Shown: piece after piece, positions 60,351 to 64,000 of the stretch
Layout of the letters: the number at the start of each line of letters is the position of its first letter
How positions within the stretch are numbered: position 1 is the first letter of the stretch
Source of the DNA: RYN-230 sp963834705
GTDB taxonomy: Bacteria; Actinomycetota; Actinomycetes; Streptosporangiales; Streptosporangiaceae
Length of the DNA: 64,000 nucleotides
Direction: 5' to 3'
Assembly: GCA_963834705.1 (NCBI GenBank)
Contig: CAWICV010000002.1
Location: 248,001-312,000, forward strand
Made by a program: the position numbers and the translations under genes
The notes under the pieces: model-generated
What the model was told of the DNA's origin: nothing
Seen by the model: the letters and a program-made list of their open reading frames with translations, nothing else
The model's database searches: none

Positions 60351-60443
60351 ATGCTAGGCGCCGCTTTCCTTACTTATTACGGCGGGTTCTTCGTCCTGTT
60401 CTTGCTCGCCTTTACCGGATTCGTGGTGACAGCTAAAAGCTGA
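60351..60443 (+). CDS. possible 30-residue membrane peptide
   Basis: An ATG frame of 30 codons encoding a strongly hydrophobic peptide (LGAAFLTYYGGFFVLFLLAFTGFVV, then TAKS). It lies in an AT-richer gap between the MarR gene and the ABC permease remnant. It may be a small membrane protein or the tail of a degraded transporter; no ribosome binding site is obvious. Confidence 0.3.
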   Translation: MLGAAFLTYYGGFFVLFLLAFTGFVVTAKS

Positions 60444-60471
60444 TCGCCGGGCTCAGGCTTGGCCAACGAAG

Positions 60472-61102
60472 ACCGGCGGCGACTACCGCGACTTCCTCAT
60501 GCCCGGCATGTTCGCCATGACGATGGTGTTCGGGATCGGTGCCACCCTGGCCGCGGTCAGTGCCGACGCCGCCCGCGGGGTCACCGACCGGTTCCGCTCC
60601 ATGCCCATGGCAGCCCCGGCCGTCATCGCCGGGCGGGCCGCCGCGGACATGCTCAAATCGGCAGCCGCGCTGGCCGTGCTCACCGGATGCGGATTCCTCG
60701 TAGGCTGGCACCCGCACCGCGGCGCCGCCCGCCATGGCCGCGCTCGGCCTGCTCCTGCTGCTGCGGTTCGCGTTCGTGTGGATCGGCGTCTATCTCGGGC
60801 TGCGCTTCTACCCCAACCCCGAAGCAGTCACCGCAGCACGAACCCTTGAATTCCCCATCGGCTTTCTCGGGAACCCATTCGTCGCCGTCGCCACTATGCC
60901 CACCTGGCTGGGCGCCATCGCACTGTGGAACCCGCTATCCTCCACCGTCACCGCCGCCCGCCAACTCTTCGGAGACCCCACCGGGGGCCACCCCTCCTGG
61001 ATCACTGACCACGCCGTCCTCATGGCGGTTGCCTGGCCGCTGCTGCTCATCGCCGTCTTCTGCACGCTGTCCCTGCACCGTTACCGGCACCTGAGCCGCT
61101 GA
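60472..61102 (+). pseudogene. ABC-2-type (DrrB-like) permease fragment, 5'-truncated and frameshifted
   Basis: The first frame reads GDYRDFLMPGMFAMTMVFGIG, GVTDRFRSMPMAAPAVIAGR and GFLVGW (to about 60715). The rest continues in another frame: MAALGLLLLLRFAFVWIGVY, FVAVATMPTWL, ALWNPLSSTVTAARQLFG, to the stop at 61102. These match the drug-exporter permease DrrB, minus the N-terminal about 50 residues. A one-base shift at 60715-60735 and a missing start make it non-functional; no ABC ATPase gene is nearby. Confidence 0.75.
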
Positions 61103-61159
61103 AAGCCTTACCGGCGAGGCGATCCGGTCACCGGCCGTGTCGCTGAGAAAGCTCAGTGG

Positions 61160-61780
61160 TCACTCGAATGCGGAAGTGTCGCCTGCGCCGCGGCGCAAGA
61201 TCTCGGGTTTGCCACTGGAGAAGTCGATGACGGTGGTCGGCTCGGTGCCGCACTCGCCGGAGTCGATGACCGCCTCCACGGCATCGCCGAGCTGATCGTC
61301 GATCTGCCAGCCCTCGGTCATGGGCTCGTCCTGGCCTGGCAGCAGCAGCGTGGTTGAGACCAGCGGCTCACCGAGCTCGGCGAGCAGCGCGTGGGCCGCC
61401 GCGTGCCGGGGGATCCGCACGCCGACGGTCTTCTTGCCCGGGTGCTGCAACCTGCACGGTACTTCCTTGGTCGCCGGCACGATGAAGGTATAGCTGCCCG
61501 GGGTGGCTGCCTTGATCGCCCGGAACACCGGGTTGGGCAGGTATACGAACTGTCCCAGCTGGGAAAAGTCGAGGCACACCAGGGTGAGGTGGTGCCGGTC
61601 ATCGAGCTGGCGGATCGACCTGAGCCTGGCCGTGCCATCCTTGTTGCCGAACTGGCAACCGAGCGCGTAGCGGGAGTCCGTCGGGTAGGCGATCACGCCG
61701 CCGGCGCGGACGATGTCGGCGATCTGGATGATCGAACGCCGGTGCGGGTCGGCTGGATGGACGTCGAAGTACCTGGCCAT
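61160..61780 (-). CDS. Sua5/YciO/YrdC-family protein (YciO-like)
   Basis: About 206 residues from the ATG at 61780; ATG at 61798 is possible. The YrdC fold is seen in IADIVRAGGVIAYPTDSRYALGC, the LVCLDFSQLGQFVYLP block, YTFIVPATKEVPCRL and VGVRIPRHAAAHALLAELGEPLVSTT. Related proteins make threonylcarbamoyl-AMP for tRNA t6A; YciO members have a lower activity and an unclear role. Ends in SSGKPEILRRGAG. It stands alone. Confidence 0.85.
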   Translation of the reverse strand: MARYFDVHPADPHRRSIIQIADIVRAGGVIAYPTDSRYALGCQFGNKDGTARLRSIRQLDDRHHLTLVCLDFSQLGQFVYLPNPVFRAIKAATPGSYTFIVPATKEVPCRLQHPGKKTVGVRIPRHAAAHALLAELGEPLVSTTLLLPGQDEPMTEGWQIDDQLGDAVEAVIDSGECGTEPTTVIDFSSGKPEILRRGAGDTSAFE

Positions 61781-61901
61781 GCGGCCGAGCTTAGACATCG
61801 TCATCTGGCGCAGCGCGGACGCCGTGGCGGCGGTGGCGGCGGACGTCGTGGCCTGCACCATCGTGGCCGGCGTCCGCGCCGCCCAGCCCTGACCCGGCGG
61901 G

Positions 61902-62888
61902 TTACCCGGTGCTACAGGAAACTGTGGGCCGGGTCCATTGGCCGTTGGGCGAGATCGTCACGCCCCAGTTGTTGCCGTTGCCGTTGGGTTTGGCGACCAG
62001 CACGTACTGGCTGGGATAGGTGGCGCTGACGTTCCAGGTGGAGTAGACCACCGCCGGCGCCACCAGGTCCATCGTCACGGTCCAGTTGCTGGACCCGGTG
62101 ACCGAGACGTTGAGGTTGTACCAGTTGCTGCCCTGCGAACCGGCCGACAGCGTCGCCGTGCAGCCGCTAGAGCCGCCACCGGAGCCGCCGCCGGAGCTGC
62201 CAGAGTTCACCGTGACGCTGGAGCTGCCGCTGCCATTGCCGTAGGCCTCGGTCGCCAGGATCTGGTAGTTGAGCGTGCCCAGGTTCATCCCATGGCTGGC
62301 CCACGCGCTGAAGAAGTTGCCCGTGGTGATGGTCCCACTGGACACCGGCGACGTCCGGATCGCGATGTACTGCTCGAAGGTCGCCGTGCCCTGGATGGAG
62401 GGCTGGTTGACCTGCTGATGCTCGTAGATGTTGTACGTCCCGCCGTCGCTGGTGACCTGGCCCATGTAGGTGCCAGCCGTGGGCGGCGAGCCGGTGTAGT
62501 TCTCGACGACGTAGTACTCGACGAGTGGGCTGGTCGACCATCCGTAGAGCGACACCAGCGACGTGCCGGACGCGCTCAGGCTGCTGGAGAAGCTCACCGT
62601 GTGATTGCTGCCCGGGTTCCAGCCGACGCCAGCAACGAAGTCGCCGACATTGCTCCACGAGGCGGAGTAGCTGTTGCCCGAGTTCAGCGTGATGCAGGCT
62701 GACCCACTGCCCGCAGTGTACATCTGGTAGTAGTAACCGCCGTTCGTACCCGTCTGGTTCGAGCAGATGGCCGTGGCCGCCTGCGCGGGGCCGGGCAGGA
62801 CTGCCGTGGCCGCGGCCAGGATCAGAGCACAGGCGGCGCCGAGTAACGGCAGGCGAATCCGGCTGCCGTTGCGCGGCGAGTCGTCCAC
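61902..62888 (-). CDS. GH11 endo-1,4-beta-xylanase with C-terminal carbohydrate-binding domain
   Basis: 328 residues if started at a GTG at 62888; the frame is open upstream into a thioredoxin-derived sequence. A signal peptide (RIRLPLLGAACALILAAATA, cut after AQA) precedes the GH11 domain (about 38-228): LYGWSTSPLVEYYVVENY with nucleophile Glu124, and NYQILATEAYGNGSGSS with acid/base Glu214. A Gly/Ser linker (229-242) leads to a CBM2-like domain (243-328). The signal peptide being internal to a longer open frame is odd; see the thioredoxin entry. Depolymerises xylan outside the cell. Confidence 0.85.
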   Translation of the reverse strand: MDDSPRNGSRIRLPLLGAACALILAAATAVLPGPAQAATAICSNQTGTNGGYYYQMYTAGSGSACITLNSGNSYSASWSNVGDFVAGVGWNPGSNHTVSFSSSLSASGTSLVSLYGWSTSPLVEYYVVENYTGSPPTAGTYMGQVTSDGGTYNIYEHQQVNQPSIQGTATFEQYIAIRTSPVSSGTITTGNFFSAWASHGMNLGTLNYQILATEAYGNGSGSSSVTVNSGSSGGGSGGGSSGCTATLSAGSQGSNWYNLNVSVTGSSNWTVTMDLVAPAVVYSTWNVSATYPSQYVLVAKPNGNGNNWGVTISPNGQWTRPTVSCSTG

Positions 62889-63163
62889 GTTGACCTTGAC
62901 CAGCTTGACCTGGCCGGCCAGGTCACGGGCCAGCTGTTCGAGCGCGCGGCTGACCATACGGCACGGCCCGCACCAGGGTGCCCACAAGTTGACGATGACG
63001 GGAATCTTGGCCGCCTCCGCGATATCCACGAAGGTCGTGTCGTCGGCGTCGGCGATCCACGGCAGCGGCTGATGGCACGTGCCGCAGCGGGGTGTCCCAG
63101 CCGCCGCGGCCGGCACCCGGTTGGCCTGGCGCAGTGCCCGCACCGGATTGGCCCGCTTGTCAT
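62889..63163 (-). pseudogene. thioredoxin (Trx2-like), frameshifted and 3'-truncated, joined to the xylanase
   Basis: From an ATG at 63163 the sequence reads MTSGPIRCGHCAR, then, after a one-base shift near 63125-63133, NRVPAAAAGTPRCGTCHQPL, ADDTTFVDIAEAAKIPVIV and the active site WAPWCGPCRM to VKLVKVNV. These are the zinc-finger and thioredoxin domains of Trx2-type proteins. The last about 40 residues are missing; the frame continues directly into the xylanase signal. Overlaps the end of the upstream dehydrogenase gene by four bases (ATGA). Confidence 0.75.
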
Positions 63164-64000
63164 GGCTTCATTGTCCGGCGCACCCAGGTCAGCCTGGCCG
63201 CACCGGGCTGGTCCCCGGCGCCAGGCTGGCCGCCAATGCCAGGCTGGCCGCCAACCCCAGGCTGGCCGCCAATGCCAGGCTGGCCGCCAACCCCAGGCTG
63301 GCCGCCGCGGGCGAGCTGGCGGAGGACGGCGTGCACGCTGGACGTGTCGTCGTCGCCGTGACCCTGAGCCAGCGCGGCCTGGTAGAACGCGGTGGCCAGG
63401 CTGAACAGCGGGGTCGGGCTGCGCAGCTCGGCGGCGAACGCCGCGATGATCGCGATGTCCTTGTCGTAGACCCGGGCCCGGATGCCAGGCCGGGCATAGT
63501 CCCGGGCCACCATGGCTGGCCCGCGCACCTCGAACATGCGCGACGTGCCCGCCCCGTCGCCGATCGCGGTGAGCACCATGGCCAGGTCCAGGCCCGCCTG
63601 CTCGGCCAGCACCAGTGCCTCCGCGGCGGCCAGGTTGTGCACCGTGACCAGCAGGTTCGCAACGATCTTGAGTTTCATCCCGTTGCCGAACGCGCCCACG
63701 TCGTAGACCTGCCGGGTCATCGCGGCCAGCACCGGGCGGGCCCGGGCCTTGGCCGCCGCGTCCCCGCTCAGGTAGCCGACCAGGTCCTTGCGCTGGGCCT
63801 GCGCGCCGGTCCCGCTCAGCGGGCAGTCCAGCATGGTGCCGCCGCAGCCGGCCAGCGCCTGCCGCCCGGCCGTCTTGTCGGCCAGCGTCAGGGTGCTGGT
63901 CTCCAGCACGATCAGCCGGCCCACGCCAGCCGCCCCAGCGGCTCCCGCACCGCCCGTGGCCCCGGCGATGAGGCCGTGCGGACCACCCACCACCCCGGCC
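63160..64000 (-). CDS. 6-phosphogluconate/3-hydroxyisobutyrate dehydrogenase-like oxidoreductase, partial (5' end outside window)
   Basis: The frame is open at the window edge. The second half of the family fold is visible: DCPLSGTGAQAQ (substrate block), GNGMKLKIVANLLV with the catalytic lysine, and a helical C-terminal domain (AAAEALVLAEQAGLD and so on). The NAD(P)-binding GxGxxG is off the window. The C-terminus ends in GGQPGV/GGQPGI repeats, which the family normally lacks. Overlaps the thioredoxin start (ATGA). Confidence 0.85.
   Translation of the reverse strand, partial: AGVVGGPHGLIAGATGGAGAAGAAGVGRLIVLETSTLTLADKTAGRQALAGCGGTMLDCPLSGTGAQAQRKDLVGYLSGDAAAKARARPVLAAMTRQVYDVGAFGNGMKLKIVANLLVTVHNLAAAEALVLAEQAGLDLAMVLTAIGDGAGTSRMFEVRGPAMVARDYARPGIRARVYDKDIAIIAAFAAELRSPTPLFSLATAFYQAALAQGHGDDDTSSVHAVLRQLARGGQPGVGGQPGIGGQPGVGGQPGIGGQPGAGDQPGAARLTWVRRTMKP
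63221..63310. repeat. 18-bp tandem repeat with 36-bp higher order in the dehydrogenase C-terminus
   Basis: Five units of CCAGGCTGGCCGCCAAxx (63221-63310) alternate ATG and CCC-type ends, giving a 36-bp double unit. On the minus strand they encode GGQPGI/GGQPGV. They lie just inside the stop codon of the dehydrogenase, another case of repeats at a gene end. Confidence 0.9.

Noticed and set aside
1..64000. tRNA, rRNA, transposases or prophage genes
   Set aside because: None were recognisable. The holin-X gene is of the chromosomal actinobacterial type and not part of a prophage.

Overview
The window is very GC-rich (about 70-73 percent) actinobacterial chromosome. GTG starts are common and stop/start overlaps (ATGA, GTGA) are frequent. 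The gene families are typical of filamentous soil actinomycetes: a LAL-type LuxR regulator, a PASTA kinase, a mycosin of type VII secretion, DUF3618/holin-X and CYTH-CHAD proteins, a G1 peptidase and a GH11 xylanase. A Streptosporangiales-like lineage is plausible, but that is an inference. No rRNA, tRNA, CRISPR array or intact insertion sequence was found.

Layout. 1-8.6 kb: mixed small metabolic genes (PP2C phosphatase end, alpha/beta hydrolases, an MddA-like thiol methyltransferase, a HAD hydrolase, an enoyl-CoA hydratase relative, an RibD-like reductase). 8.6-10.4 kb: an intact mycosin next to a 3' remnant of eccC, which abuts a 3' remnant of an ECF sigma factor. 10.4-20.3 kb: DNA ligase, PASTA kinase, membrane protein, methyltransferase, LAL regulator, MBL hydrolase and pseudouridine synthase. 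20.5-28.9 kb: envelope and lipoprotein genes, including a paralogous pair with disordered repeat tracts. 29.0-34.2 kb: a catabolic operon (MmgE/PrpD, acyl-CoA dehydrogenase, CoA-transferase, aldehyde dehydrogenase). 34.2-41.6 kb: a SIS-domain enzyme, a zinc-ribbon/propeller membrane protein and a stretch of broken genes (CBM2 tail, actP, two methyltransferases). 41.7-44.9 kb: CoA-transferase, citryl-CoA-lyase-like enzyme and LtrA in overlapping order. 45-47 kb: G1 peptidase and a winged-helix/coiled-coil protein. 47.4-54.2 kb: a compact cluster with an XRE/cupin regulator divergent from a CocE/NonD hydrolase, an unusual M24 protein, a PEP-utilising-enzyme-like protein and an ACMSD-like amidohydrolase. 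54.2-64 kb: a lower-quality accessory region with many broken genes, ending in a GH11 xylanase fused in frame to a truncated thioredoxin and a partial 3-hydroxyisobutyrate-dehydrogenase-like gene.

Two patterns run through the window. First, at least twelve genes are truncated, internally deleted or frameshifted while their neighbours are intact. This could be real genome decay or assembly/indel error, and raw reads would decide. Second, short tandem repeats of 13-18 bp sit repeatedly at gene ends, in gene starts or in linker regions. In two coding genes the repeat copies switch reading frame. The best candidate for an undescribed pathway is the 47.4-54.2 kb cluster.
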